From JBBRYB01 sp038238115 (GTDB lineage Bacteria; Actinomycetota; Actinomycetes; Propionibacteriales; Nocardioidaceae), in assembly GCA_038238115.1 (NCBI GenBank), contig JBBRYB010000003.1:1-64000 (forward strand): a stretch of 64,000 bases of DNA. The letters run 5' to 3'. A model generated the notes under the pieces. That model ran no database searches and was not told the DNA's origin. It was given only the letters and a program-made list of their open reading frames with translations. The translations under genes were made by a program, and so were the position numbers. Below, piece by piece: positions 8,995-17,507 of the stretch (positions are counted from its first letter, which is position 1; each line of letters opens with the position of its first letter).

Positions 8995-10317
8995 ATGGAC
9001 ATCATGAGCCAGACCCTGCGCGAACCACGCCGTGCGTTCCGCGATCGCGACGACAGGCTCCTGGGCGGGGTCGCCGCAGGCGTCGGCGCCCATCTGGGCG
9101 TCGAACCGACGCCGGCTCGCGTGGGCTTCGTGGTGCTTGCCTTGCTCGGTGGCTTCGGGGTCGTGGTGTACGCCGCGCTGTGGGTACTCCTTCCGGTCCG
9201 AGACTGCGACGACGCCATGGCGGCGCAGGCTCCCGGCCTCGGCTCGGCCACGCGCCGCGGCCTGCGTACTGGCACGGCCAGGCAGCCGCGCCGAGACCTG
9301 GGAATTGCCTTGTCGCTGGGCCTGGTCGGTCTCGGGGGCGTGGTGCTGTTGCAGAACGCCGGCCTGTGGGTCAGCCCTCGGCTCTTCTGGCCACTGCTCG
9401 TGGCCGGGTCCGGCGTGGCGCTGCTGTGGTGGCAGTCCGACCAGGGCGACCGCACGGAGTGGTTGACGACCGGCAACGGATGGAAGGCCTGGCTCCGGGT
9501 CGCTGTCGGCGTCGCGCTGGTCGGCGCAGCCGTGTGGCTGGTGCTGTTCCAGGCAGGCGTGTCAGGCACGTTGGACGACGTGGTCGGTGCCATCTTGCTC
9601 GCAGTCGGCGGGCTCGCCCTCGTCATCGGCCCGTGGCTGCTCCGGCTGAGCCGTGACCTGCGTCGGGAGCGCAGCGCAAGGATCCGCAGCCAGGAGCGCG
9701 CCGATGTGGCTGCTCATCTGCACGACTCGGTGTTGCAGACTCTGGCACTCATCCAGCGGCAGGCGGGCGACCCGAGGACGGTCACCCAGCTGGCCCGCAC
9801 ACAGGAGCGGGAGCTGCGGATCTGGCTGTTCGACACTGTCGATCCCGAGGGCACGACGCTCAGGGCGGCGTTGCAGCGCGCTGTCAGTGAGGTCGAAATG
9901 GCGCATCGAGTGCCGATCGAGCTGGTCATGGTCGGTGACGCCGCCCCCGGGGATGCTGTCAGCGCCTTGGTGGCCGCCACGCGTGAGGCGATGGTCAACG
10001 CGGCGCGGCATTCCGGCGCGGCCCGCATCGACGTGTACGCCGAAGTGCAGCCGAACCAGATCGAGGTCGGCGTCCGGGACCGAGGCGCTGGCTTCGACCT
10101 TGCCGAGGTAGCAGCCGACCGCAGAGGCGTACGCGGCTCGATCATCGACCGGATGAACAGACACGGTGGCACAGCTGAGGTGCGAAGCAGCCCGGATGCG
10201 GGCACCGAGATCCGGATGTGTCTCCCGCTCAGCAAACAGCAGGGCGAGCCGACCGGCAAGGCAGCGCCGACCGGCAAGGCAGAGCCGACCGGCAAGGCAG
10301 TGGAGAGGAACTCATGA
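8995..10317 (+). CDS. PspC-fused sensor histidine kinase
   Basis: 440 residues. The N-terminal PspC domain (about 15-70, DRLLGGVAAGVGAHLGVEPTPAR) is followed by about four membrane helices (up to residue 215). A HisKA_3-type dimerisation helix carries HLHDSVLQT, with phospho-acceptor near His243, and the HATPase_c domain shows an N box (REAMVNAARHSGA) and a G box (VRDRGAGFDL). The protein ends with three copies of a six-residue unit (EPTGKA-like) coded by an 18 bp tandem repeat. Its stop overlaps the response-regulator start in an ATGA. ATG at 9004 (MSQTLRE) is an alternative start. It probably senses envelope stress and phosphorylates the downstream regulator. Confidence 0.85.
   Translation: MDIMSQTLREPRRAFRDRDDRLLGGVAAGVGAHLGVEPTPARVGFVVLALLGGFGVVVYAALWVLLPVRDCDDAMAAQAPGLGSATRRGLRTGTARQPRRDLGIALSLGLVGLGGVVLLQNAGLWVSPRLFWPLLVAGSGVALLWWQSDQGDRTEWLTTGNGWKAWLRVAVGVALVGAAVWLVLFQAGVSGTLDDVVGAILLAVGGLALVIGPWLLRLSRDLRRERSARIRSQERADVAAHLHDSVLQTLALIQRQAGDPRTVTQLARTQERELRIWLFDTVDPEGTTLRAALQRAVSEVEMAHRVPIELVMVGDAAPGDAVSALVAATREAMVNAARHSGAARIDVYAEVQPNQIEVGVRDRGAGFDLAEVAADRRGVRGSIIDRMNRHGGTAEVRSSPDAGTEIRMCLPLSKQQGEPTGKAAPTGKAEPTGKAVERNS
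10246..10299 (+). repeat. 18 bp tandem repeat, three copies, at the 3' end of the kinase gene
   Basis: Three in-frame copies of an 18 bp unit (GAGCCGACCGGCAAGGCA; the middle copy begins GCG) end 14 bases before the start codon of the response regulator. Copy-number change would lengthen or shorten the kinase tail without changing its frame. Confidence 0.8.
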
Positions 10318-10958
10318 GCCAGCCGCTCCGAGTGGTCGTGGTCGACGACCACGCCATGTTTCGTACTGGCGTCAAGGCCGAGCTCGGTTCGTCGGTCGAG
10401 GTCGTCTCCGAGGCAGCCGACGTCGACACGGCCGTCGAGGCGATTCTGCGAGAGGTGCCCGACGTCGTCCTGCTCGACGTGCACCTGCCCGGTGGAGGTG
10501 GCACCGAGGTGCTCAGACGGGTTGTACCGCGACTGCCCGATGTGCACTTCCTGGCGCTGAGTGTGTCCGACGCCGTCGAGGATGTGGTGGCCGTCATCAG
10601 AGGCGGTGCCCGCGGCTACGTCACGAAGAGCATCACCGGTGACGAGCTGGTGGCGGCGATCCGCCGGGTCAGCGATGGCGACGCCGTCTTCTCGCCACGG
10701 CTGGCGGGCTTCGTGCTGGACGCCTTCGCCGGCCAGATCGAGGTGGCCGCCGTCGACGAGGGTCTCGACCGGTTGACTGAGCGCGAGCGGGAGGTGATGC
10801 GGCTGATCGCCCGCGGCTACGCCTACAAGGAGGTCGCCTCGGAGCTCTTTATCTCGATCAAGACGGTGGAGACCCACGTCTCGAGCGTGCTGCGCAAGCT
10901 GCAGCTGTCGAGTCGGCACGAGATCACCCGCTGGGCCACCGAGCGTCGCCTGCTCTGA
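10314..10958 (+). CDS. NarL/LuxR-family response regulator
   Basis: 214 residues. The receiver domain has the acidic pair DD at 11-12, phospho-acceptor Asp55 (VVLLDVHLP) and the conserved Lys in YVTKS. A LuxR-type helix-turn-helix follows (LTEREREVMRLIARGYAYKEVA, then KTVETHVSSVLRKL). The start is ATG 10314, in an ATGA overlap with the kinase stop and preceded by GAGAGGAA. An in-frame extension upstream is only the kinase repeat read in another frame. It forms a two-component system with the PspC kinase; likely targets are its own locus and the divergent PspC/toastrack gene. Confidence 0.92.
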   Translation: MSQPLRVVVVDDHAMFRTGVKAELGSSVEVVSEAADVDTAVEAILREVPDVVLLDVHLPGGGGTEVLRRVVPRLPDVHFLALSVSDAVEDVVAVIRGGARGYVTKSITGDELVAAIRRVSDGDAVFSPRLAGFVLDAFAGQIEVAAVDEGLDRLTEREREVMRLIARGYAYKEVASELFISIKTVETHVSSVLRKLQLSSRHEITRWATERRLL

Positions 10959-10982
10959 CCGCCGGCTGGCCAGCGGCCTGGG

Positions 10983-11294
10983 TCAGTCATCGGCGACCGG
11001 CGTGGGGTCCTCGGTCTCAGCCGGCGGCGCAGGCGGGCGGATCAACATCCAGCTCACGAAGCAGATGCCCGCCACCACCATGACCAGCCCACTCCACAGC
11101 GAGATGTTCATGTCACCGGCCTTGGCGATGTCGGCGTCGCTGGCGGTGACGCCTTCGAGGGTGACGATGATCCCGAAGATCGTCAACAGTGAACCGATGA
11201 ACGTGCGCAGGTCGAACAGCTTGGCCAGCAGCGCGAGGCGCTTCTCGTCAGGCTTGGGGGCATCTGCGCCGTGCCGGCTGTTCGGGTCGCTCAT
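10983..11294 (-). CDS. Small membrane protein coupled to the symporter
   Basis: 103 residues with two membrane helices (about 30-48 and 68-88) and charged ends. Its start overlaps the symporter stop by four bases, so it is translated after the symporter from the same message. No family was recognised. Small partners are known for some solute:sodium symporters (DUF485 or DUF4212 types), but this one does not clearly match either. Confidence 0.7.
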   Translation of the reverse strand: MSDPNSRHGADAPKPDEKRLALLAKLFDLRTFIGSLLTIFGIIVTLEGVTASDADIAKAGDMNISLWSGLVMVVAGICFVSWMLIRPPAPPAETEDPTPVADD

Positions 11295-12952
11295 ACCAGC
11301 GCCGCCATCACGACGTACAGCGCGGCGCCGACGGCACAGACGCCCAGGCCCATGGGCACCGGCCGACGGTAGAAGCGCTGCGGCGCCTCGTCCATGTCTC
11401 TGAGCTCCATGCCGTACACCAGGCCTTTCAGCTGCTCGACTGGTTTGGGCGCCTCCAGCATCGACACAGCGAGAATCACGACCAGGCCGGCCACGAAGCC
11501 CGCGATGCCGCCCCAGAACGACTCGTGCAGGTCACTTCGGAAGTGCAGCACGTCTGTCCACTTGTAGAGCACGTACACGGTTACGGCAGCGCCGGTGCCG
11601 ACGAGGATGCCCCAGAAGCCGGCACTGGGGGTCGCGCGTTTCCAGAACATGCCGACGATGAACACGACGAAGAGCGGCACGTTGAAGAACGTGAAGAGGA
11701 CCTGGAAGTAGTTGGCGATGTTGGTGAAGTTCGCCGCGATGAAGGCGGTGCCGATGCCGATGACCACGCCGGCGACCGTGGCGACACGCCCCACCCACAG
11801 GTAGTGGCTGTCGTCCTGGTCCGGCTTGATGTAGTCCTGCCACAGGTCGTAGGTGAAGACCGCGTTAAACGAGCTGATGTTGGCCGCCATGCCCGCCATG
11901 AAGGCGGCGACAAGACCGGTGACCGCAACTCCCAATGTGCCCGCGGGCAGATACTGGGCCATCAGTGCCGGGATCGCGTTGGTGTAGTCGACGCTGGTGC
12001 CGAGACCCTTGACGAGCAAGATGGCGGCCATCCCCGGCAGGACCGTGACGAGCGGGATCAGCACCTTGGGGTAGGCGCCGATGATCGGGGTCATCCGGGC
12101 GGAGTTGTTGTCGCGTGCGGACATTGCCCGCTGGACCTCGGCGAAGTTGGTCGTCCAGTACCCGAAGGACAGGCAGAAGCCGAGGCCGATGACGATGCCG
12201 AAGATGTCGCCGAAGGTGTTGTTGCCGCCGATTCCGGTGCCGTTCCATGCCGACGTGAACGCACCGCCCTTCTGCGTGGTCAGCGTGTCGAAGAGGTGCT
12301 GGACCCCGCCGACCTCGTGGACCGCGATGACGACCAGCGGGATGAGCCCGGCGAGGATCACGAAGAACTGCAGGACCTCGTTGTAGATGGCGCTCGACAG
12401 ACCCCCGAGCAGGATGTACGTGAGCACGAATCCCGCCGACAGCACGATCGCCCAGAACTGCGGGATGCCGAGAAGCGCGTCGATGACTGTCGCCAGCGCA
12501 TAGAGGTTGACCCCGGCGATGAGCAGACTGGCCAGTACGAACGTGATCGCGTTGACCAGGTGGGTCTTCTTGTCGTAGCGGAGCCGAAGGTATTCGGGGA
12601 CGCTGCGCACCTTCGAGCCGTAGTAGAACGGCATCATCACGATGCCGAGGAACACCATCGCCGGGACCGCGCCGATCCAGTAGTAGTGCACGATGGCCGC
12701 GCCGTACTGCGCCGCGGAGGCGGACTGCCCGAGAATCTCGATAGCGCCGAGGTTGGCGGAGACGAAGGCCAGCCCGGTGATCCAAGCGGGAAGTGACCTG
12801 CCCGACAAGAAGAAGTCGCCGGACGAGCGCACGAGCCGTCTCAGCGCGAAACCGATGCCGATGACGAACACGAAATAGATGAGCAGCAGCACGGTGTCCC
12901 ATGCGCTGAGGTTGATGGACAGGTCGACCGACCCGCTTGCCAGCACCGTCAT
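11291..12952 (-). CDS. Sodium:solute symporter (SSS family)
   Basis: 553 residues from ATG 12952 (MTVLASGSVDLSINLSAWD), with about 13-14 membrane helices. Family hallmarks include SGDFFLSGRSLPAWITGLAFVSANLG in the first helices and the MAGMAANISSFNAVFTYDLWQDY segment. The family couples uptake of sugars, monocarboxylates, amino acids, proline or urea to Na+. The substrate cannot be fixed by reading. A longer in-frame N-terminus up to 13045 is unlikely, because its extra residues do not look like an SSS protein. Confidence 0.85.
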   Translation of the reverse strand: MTVLASGSVDLSINLSAWDTVLLLIYFVFVIGIGFALRRLVRSSGDFFLSGRSLPAWITGLAFVSANLGAIEILGQSASAAQYGAAIVHYYWIGAVPAMVFLGIVMMPFYYGSKVRSVPEYLRLRYDKKTHLVNAITFVLASLLIAGVNLYALATVIDALLGIPQFWAIVLSAGFVLTYILLGGLSSAIYNEVLQFFVILAGLIPLVVIAVHEVGGVQHLFDTLTTQKGGAFTSAWNGTGIGGNNTFGDIFGIVIGLGFCLSFGYWTTNFAEVQRAMSARDNNSARMTPIIGAYPKVLIPLVTVLPGMAAILLVKGLGTSVDYTNAIPALMAQYLPAGTLGVAVTGLVAAFMAGMAANISSFNAVFTYDLWQDYIKPDQDDSHYLWVGRVATVAGVVIGIGTAFIAANFTNIANYFQVLFTFFNVPLFVVFIVGMFWKRATPSAGFWGILVGTGAAVTVYVLYKWTDVLHFRSDLHESFWGGIAGFVAGLVVILAVSMLEAPKPVEQLKGLVYGMELRDMDEAPQRFYRRPVPMGLGVCAVGAALYVVMAALV

Positions 12953-13100
12953 GACGCTCTCCGCATCGCCGCATCCGATCGCCTGTGACGGTGAGCCTGT
13001 CACCCGTCGCGCGCCAACGGTCGGCGACACGCCCGACGTCCGCACGGATTGGTTGTGGGCAAGCCGTCGGGTCTGCGCACATCACCTGCGCCGAGCCGCC

Positions 13101-13412
13101 ATGATGGAGCCCATGCCCCCAGCCAGCGACACCCCCGAAGTCAAGGACAACCCCGACAAGTCACGCTACGAGATCTTCGTTGCTGGGGAACGCGTTGGGC
13201 TGATGACGTACACGATCAGTGGTGACACGGTGACGACACCGCACACGGAGATCGACCCCCGGCACGGCGGTCAGGGGCTGGGCGGCACCCTTGTCGGGTT
13301 CGCGCTGGACCGCATCCGCGACAGCGGGTTCGCGGTCCGACCGCTGTGCCCGTTCGTGCGGGCCTACATCGACGAGCACCCCGACTATCACGACCTGGTC
13401 AAGGAGCCCTGA
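13101..13412 (+). CDS. GNAT-type N-acetyltransferase, short YjdJ/Gcn5-like
   Basis: 103 residues from ATG 13101. The core RYEIFVAGERVGLMTYTISGDTVTTPHTEIDPRHGGQGLGGTLVGFALD, with the acetyl-CoA loop around the GGQGLGG segment, and the Pro-Phe-Val-Arg-Ala-Tyr ending (CPFVRAYIDEHPDYHDLV) are typical of the small single-domain GNAT family (COG2388). The substrate is unknown. The next gene starts one base after its stop. Confidence 0.85.
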   Translation: MMEPMPPASDTPEVKDNPDKSRYEIFVAGERVGLMTYTISGDTVTTPHTEIDPRHGGQGLGGTLVGFALDRIRDSGFAVRPLCPFVRAYIDEHPDYHDLVKEP

Positions 13413-13413
13413 G

Positions 13414-13755
13414 TTGGCGTTACTGCGAGACGTCTTGGTGTTCATCCACCTCCTCGGCTTCGCCGCCCTGCTCGGGGGCGGCTTCGTGCAGCTGCGGGAC
13501 CGGACCAAGGTCATCAACGCCACGATGCTGGGCGGCATCCTCGTCCAGGTGGTCAGCGGCATCCTGCTCGTCGGCGTGATCGAGGCCCTCGACGAGCCGA
13601 TCGACAACACGAAGACGGCCGTCAAGTTCGCGGTTGCCCTCGTCATCGCCGTGTTGTGCTGGGTCAACCGACGCAAGGAATCCGTGCCGACAGGCCTCTT
13701 CGACGCGATTGTGTTGCTGGCAGTGGCCAACGTGGGCGTCGCCGTCTTCTGGTGA
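13414..13755 (+). CDS. Small integral membrane protein, TTG start
   Basis: 113 residues with four predicted membrane helices (about 5-23, 35-55, 68-86 and 95-112). TTG at 13414 is the best start: it lies one base after the preceding stop, and the first helix (RDVLVFIHLLGFAALLGG) begins at once. Earlier in-frame starts would run through the acetyltransferase gene. The HLLGFAALLGG segment recalls DUF2269/CopD-like membrane proteins. The function is unknown. Confidence 0.7.
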   Translation: MALLRDVLVFIHLLGFAALLGGGFVQLRDRTKVINATMLGGILVQVVSGILLVGVIEALDEPIDNTKTAVKFAVALVIAVLCWVNRRKESVPTGLFDAIVLLAVANVGVAVFW

Positions 13756-13761
13756 CACCGA

Positions 13762-16176
13762 TCAGATCTTCTCGACGGGCGAGAAGCGCAGCAGCAGGCG
13801 CTTGACGCCACCTGAACCGAAGTCGACTGAGGCGACCGCCTTGTCGGCGACGCCGTCGACGGACACGACGGTGCCCATCCCGAACGAGTCGTGCAGAACC
13901 CGGTTGCCGGGCGCGAGCGAAGGTACCGGTCGGGTGCCCGCCGTCGGCTTCGCCGCCGGGAGAGTACGTCGCCTGCTGGACACGCTGCTCGCCACCGGCG
14001 AGATGTAGCCGCCGCTGGCGTAGCGCGACGATGCAGAGGAGCTGTCCCACGACGTCTGCGCCGAGGCCGTGCGCCGCCAGTCGACGAGCGTGACCGGCAC
14101 CTCGTCGAGGAAGCGCGACGGCGGGTTATGCTGCGGCGCCCCCCACGCCGACCGCACAAGCGCCCGGGATACGTAGAGGCGCTGCTTCGCCCGGGTGAGC
14201 CCGACGTAGGCCAGCCGGCGCTCCTCCTCCAGCTCGGGCTGGTCGCCGAGCGAGCGGGCGTGCGGGAAGACCCCGTCCTCCAGACCGGTAAGGAACACCA
14301 CGTCGAACTCGAGTCCCTTGGCCGTGTGCAGCGTCATCATCGTGACCACACCGTCGGCCTCGTCTGCGTCCGGGATCTGGTCGGAGTCGGCCACGAGCGC
14401 GACCCGCTCGAGAAAGTCCGCGAGCGTGGCGTCGTCGCGCTCGTCGGCGAACTCGCGCGCCACAGCCACGAGCTCGCTGAGGTTCTCGACCCGGCTCTCG
14501 TCCTGCGGGTCGGTCGAGTCCTCGAGCTCCTTGAGGTAGCCGCTCTGCGTCAGCACCGCCTCGACGACCTCGTCGGGCCGGGCACCGTCGGTGACGAGCC
14601 GCTGCAGCGACTCCACCAGGTCGACGAACGACTCGATGCACCGAAGTGATCGCGTCGCGAGCTCCGGGGCGTCTCTCGCGCGTTGAAGCGCCGTCCAGTA
14701 CGACGTCTTCATGCGCTGCGCCAGCACGTCGACACCGGCCTCGGCACGGTCACCGATCCCGCGCTTGGGCACGTTGAGGATGCGTCGCAGCGAGACGCTG
14801 TCGTCGGGGTTGACGAGCAGGCGCAGGTAGGCCAGCACGTCGCGGACCTCGCGGCGCTCGTAGAACCGGACACCGCCGACGACCTTGTAAGGAAGACCGA
14901 CCCGGATGAAAACCTCCTCGAAGACCCGGCTCTGCGCATTGGTCCGATAGAAGATCGCGATGTCGCTCGGTCTGGCAGCGTCGTCGTCGGTGAGGCGGTC
15001 GATCTCCTCAGCGACGAACTGTGCCTCGTCGTGCTCGTTGTCGGCGACGTAGCCGATGATCAGCTCACCGTCGCCCGCGTCCGACCACAGGTTCTTCGGC
15101 TTGCGGCCCGCGTTCTCAGCGATGACCGCGTTGGCGGCGCTGAGGATCGTCTGGGTGGAGCGGTAGTTCTGCTCGAGCAGGATCGTCTTGGCGTTGGGGA
15201 AGTCCTCCTCGAACTGGAGGATGTTGCGGATGTTGGCCCCGCGGAACGCGTAGATCGACTGGTCGGCGTCGCCGACGACCATGAGCTCGGCCGGCGCCGT
15301 GAGGGACGAAGTGCCGCCGTCATCGGGCGCTGCACCGACGAGGTCGCCGTCTGTCGTCCGACGCGGGTTGACCGGGCCGCACAACTCACGGATCAAGACG
15401 TACTGCGCATGGTTGGTGTCTTGGTACTCGTCGACCAGCACGTGGCGGAACCGGCGACGATAGGTCTCCCGGACGTCGGGGAAGGCCTGAAACAGGCGGA
15501 CCGTCGTCATGATCAAGTCGTCGAAGTCGAGCGCGTTGGCGTCGCGAAGCCTGGTCTGGTAGGTCGTGTAGCACTCGGCGTAGGTCTCTTCGAGGTGGTT
15601 GTGCGCCTTGTCCGTGGCCGCCTGCGGGTCGAGCAGCTCGTTCTTGCAGTTGCTCACCCAATTGAGCACGGCGCGTGGCGCATAGCGATTGAGGTCCAGG
15701 TCGAGGTCCCGGCAGACGAGTGTCATCAGCCGGCGGGCGTCGGCGTCGTCGTAGATCGAGAAGTTCGAGCCGTAGCCGAATCGCGCCACCTCTCTGCGCA
15801 GGATCCGGACGCAGGCGGAGTGGAACGTGGACACCCACATGATCCGCGCCCGCCCGCCCACGAGCTCCCCGACCCGTTCGCGCATCTCGGCGGCGGCCTT
15901 GTTGGTGAACGTGATCGCGAGGATAGAGCCGGGATGGGCGCCCCGCTGCGCAAGCAGCCACGCGATCCGGCGGGTCAGTACTCGGGTCTTGCCCGAGCCA
16001 GCTCCTGCCACGACCAACAAGGCGCCGCCCTCGTGGGCGACGGCCTGGCGTTGTGAGGGGTTGAGTCCGTCGAGCAGCTCGTCCGGACTCGGCTGGTGTC
16101 GGCGACCGGTCTCGTCCACCGGCGGGCTAGGGCGGTCAGGGTCGGTGAGCTGTGGCAAACCGAAAAGCGTCGACAT
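13762..16176 (-). CDS. pcrA: ATP-dependent DNA helicase PcrA/UvrD
   Basis: 804 residues, SF1A helicase acting 3'-5' in repair and in removing RecA or stalled polymerase. Motifs in order: Q motif LNPSQRQAV, Walker A AGAGSGKT, motif Ia ITFTNKAAAEMRERV, motif II DEYQDTN, motif III GDADQSIYAFRGA, motif IV QNYRST, motif V HTAKGLEFDVVFLTG and motif VI VGLTRAKQRLYVS. The C-terminal Tudor-like end (HDSFGMGTVVSVDG) is usual for PcrA. The start is ATG 16176. A minisatellite lies 14 bases or more upstream. Confidence 0.95.
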   Translation of the reverse strand: MSTLFGLPQLTDPDRPSPPVDETGRRHQPSPDELLDGLNPSQRQAVAHEGGALLVVAGAGSGKTRVLTRRIAWLLAQRGAHPGSILAITFTNKAAAEMRERVGELVGGRARIMWVSTFHSACVRILRREVARFGYGSNFSIYDDADARRLMTLVCRDLDLDLNRYAPRAVLNWVSNCKNELLDPQAATDKAHNHLEETYAECYTTYQTRLRDANALDFDDLIMTTVRLFQAFPDVRETYRRRFRHVLVDEYQDTNHAQYVLIRELCGPVNPRRTTDGDLVGAAPDDGGTSSLTAPAELMVVGDADQSIYAFRGANIRNILQFEEDFPNAKTILLEQNYRSTQTILSAANAVIAENAGRKPKNLWSDAGDGELIIGYVADNEHDEAQFVAEEIDRLTDDDAARPSDIAIFYRTNAQSRVFEEVFIRVGLPYKVVGGVRFYERREVRDVLAYLRLLVNPDDSVSLRRILNVPKRGIGDRAEAGVDVLAQRMKTSYWTALQRARDAPELATRSLRCIESFVDLVESLQRLVTDGARPDEVVEAVLTQSGYLKELEDSTDPQDESRVENLSELVAVAREFADERDDATLADFLERVALVADSDQIPDADEADGVVTMMTLHTAKGLEFDVVFLTGLEDGVFPHARSLGDQPELEEERRLAYVGLTRAKQRLYVSRALVRSAWGAPQHNPPSRFLDEVPVTLVDWRRTASAQTSWDSSSASSRYASGGYISPVASSVSSRRRTLPAAKPTAGTRPVPSLAPGNRVLHDSFGMGTVVSVDGVADKAVASVDFGSGGVKRLLLRFSPVEKI

Positions 16177-16190
16177 GTTGGCTCACATCG

Positions 16191-16334
16191 TACGTCGCTG
16201 GGCCGACGAGCTGGTACGTCGCTGGGCCGACGAGCTGGTACGTCGCTGGGCCGACAAGCTGGTACGTCGCTGGGCCGACAAGCTGGTACGTCGCTGGGCC
16301 GACGAGCTGGTACGTCGCCGGGCCGACAAGCTCC
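16191..16334. repeat. Minisatellite: six tandem copies of a 24 bp unit
   Basis: The unit TACGTCGCTGGGCCGACGAG plus CTGG is repeated six times without spacers. Copies 3, 4 and 6 have A for G in GACAAG, and copy 6 has one further change and a diverged end. It fills most of the gap between the M23 peptidase stop and the pcrA start. Because the unit is a multiple of three, open frames run through it on both strands, including a 71-codon one (16136-16351, minus, repeating GPATYQLV). That frame has no independent support as a gene. Confidence 0.95.
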
Positions 16335-16357
16335 TCCTGCGTCATCCGCATCCACGC

Positions 16358-17191
16358 TCAGAGGATGATGCCGTGCTCGCTGAAGAAGGGCTTCGGATCC
16401 ACGGCGGTGGACAGGTCGGAGGCCAGCCGGTACTCGAAGTGCAGGTGGGCGCCGTAGGCGTTGCCGGTCTCCCCGATGCGACCGATTTCCTGGCCTGGGA
16501 GGACCGTCTCGCCCACGCTTACCTCGATCGCGCTGAGGTGGTTGTACCAGACCTGGTCACCGTTCTCGAGCTGCAGGCGGATCTGGTTGCCGTAGGCGCC
16601 GTCCCAGCCAGTCTGCTCCACTGTCGCATTGGTCACTGCGACGGCCGGGGTGCCGTACGCCGTCGCGAAGTCGATGCCTGTGTGGTAGCCCGATGACCAG
16701 TAAGGACCCGCCTCCCCGAACCAGACAGAGATATGGAAACCGCTGGTCGGAAGCACCCAGGCGCCGAGCGCCGGCCGGCCGGTCGACGGCTGTCCACTGG
16801 ACTGCTTGTCAGCCGCCTGCCTGTGTCGGGTCAGCCTTCGGCCGTAGTTCTCGGCGCTGGTGGCCGCGTGACGCAGCTTCTCGGTGCGGGTGGCGGCCTG
16901 CCGTTCGGCCGCCCGGCGGCTGGCAGAGTCGGCGGCGAGGCTCGGGCGGTGGCCGGCTCGGCTGATCTGGGTCGCGTCGCGGCCGTGCAGCGACCTCGCG
17001 ACCACCGACGACGCGCTGGCGACATACGTGCCCTGAGTGCGAGACGAGGGGGTGGACGTTCCGCTTGAGGGCGCCATCGACTGAGCGGCGACCACGGCCC
17101 CCACTACCGCCGTCAGGACTCCTGTGCTGATCAATGACGAGGGGTTCACCTTGCGTCGGCGGCGGTGCCTGGGGGCATGGTGCGAGGACAC
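16358..17191 (-). CDS. Secreted or membrane-anchored M23 peptidase
   Basis: 277 residues. A basic N-terminus (SSHHAPRHRRRRK) and one hydrophobic helix (about 20-40) suggest a signal anchor or a long signal peptide. A Ser/Ala/Arg-rich, helix-forming linker follows (about 45-140). The C-terminal lysostaphin-like M23 domain (about 145-275) has HTGIDF (HxxxD) and HLHFE (HxH) supplying the zinc ligands. It should cut peptidoglycan peptides during growth or division, or, if inactive, serve as an amidase activator. The zinc ligands are intact, so activity is likely. Confidence 0.9.
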   Translation of the reverse strand: MSSHHAPRHRRRRKVNPSSLISTGVLTAVVGAVVAAQSMAPSSGTSTPSSRTQGTYVASASSVVARSLHGRDATQISRAGHRPSLAADSASRRAAERQAATRTEKLRHAATSAENYGRRLTRHRQAADKQSSGQPSTGRPALGAWVLPTSGFHISVWFGEAGPYWSSGYHTGIDFATAYGTPAVAVTNATVEQTGWDGAYGNQIRLQLENGDQVWYNHLSAIEVSVGETVLPGQEIGRIGETGNAYGAHLHFEYRLASDLSTAVDPKPFFSEHGIIL

Positions 17192-17507
17192 GCTTCAGGG
17201 TCCTTCCAGCCGGAAGAGGAAATCGGGCACGAAGTACCGAGAGTAACGGAGATGACCGCCGGAAGAGAATCCCGCCTCCACATCAGGCGCAAACAGCCGG
17301 ACGAGGGTGGCCGAGCCGTCACTCTATGTAATCAAAGTAGAACTCGCCGGAGCGGGGCTGGCAGGTTGCACGACACCCAGATTGCAGCGGACGGTCCGCC
17401 GTGGCCCGACCCGATCCACGGTTCGTCGGCCGATTCGATTATCCTGCGCTCGTGCCCGTCGCCTTCCGGCGACCGGCCTGCGATCTCAGGAGAGCGGTGA
17501 ACAGCCG
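17192..17507. other. Divergent promoter region between the M23 peptidase and the B12-binding protein
   Basis: 316 bases without a gene. For the plus-strand gene a -10-like TATCCT lies at 17440-17445, giving a leader of about 55 bases with AGGAGAG before the start. For the minus strand an AT-rich patch (17321-17337) probably holds the peptidase promoter, leaving a leader of about 130 bases. I looked for the conserved blocks of a ydaO/c-di-AMP riboswitch, which often precedes cell-wall hydrolases in actinobacteria, and did not see them. Confidence 0.45.

Noticed and set aside
12953..13045. N-terminal extension of the sodium:solute symporter
   Set aside because: The extra residues are Gly/Arg/Val-rich without helix character; ATG 12952 starts directly before the first helix.
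16191..16334. Repeat array considered as a CRISPR
   Set aside because: The 24 bp units are directly adjacent with no spacers, and no cas gene is present; it is a minisatellite.
16136..16351. 71-codon minus-strand ORF made mostly of the minisatellite (GPATYQLV repeats)
   Set aside because: Open only because the repeat unit is a multiple of three; no independent sign of translation, and it overlaps the pcrA start. Kept as a question in the findings.
17192..17350. c-di-AMP (ydaO) riboswitch before the M23 peptidase
   Set aside because: The conserved G-rich and GAA-containing blocks of that riboswitch were not found on the minus strand.
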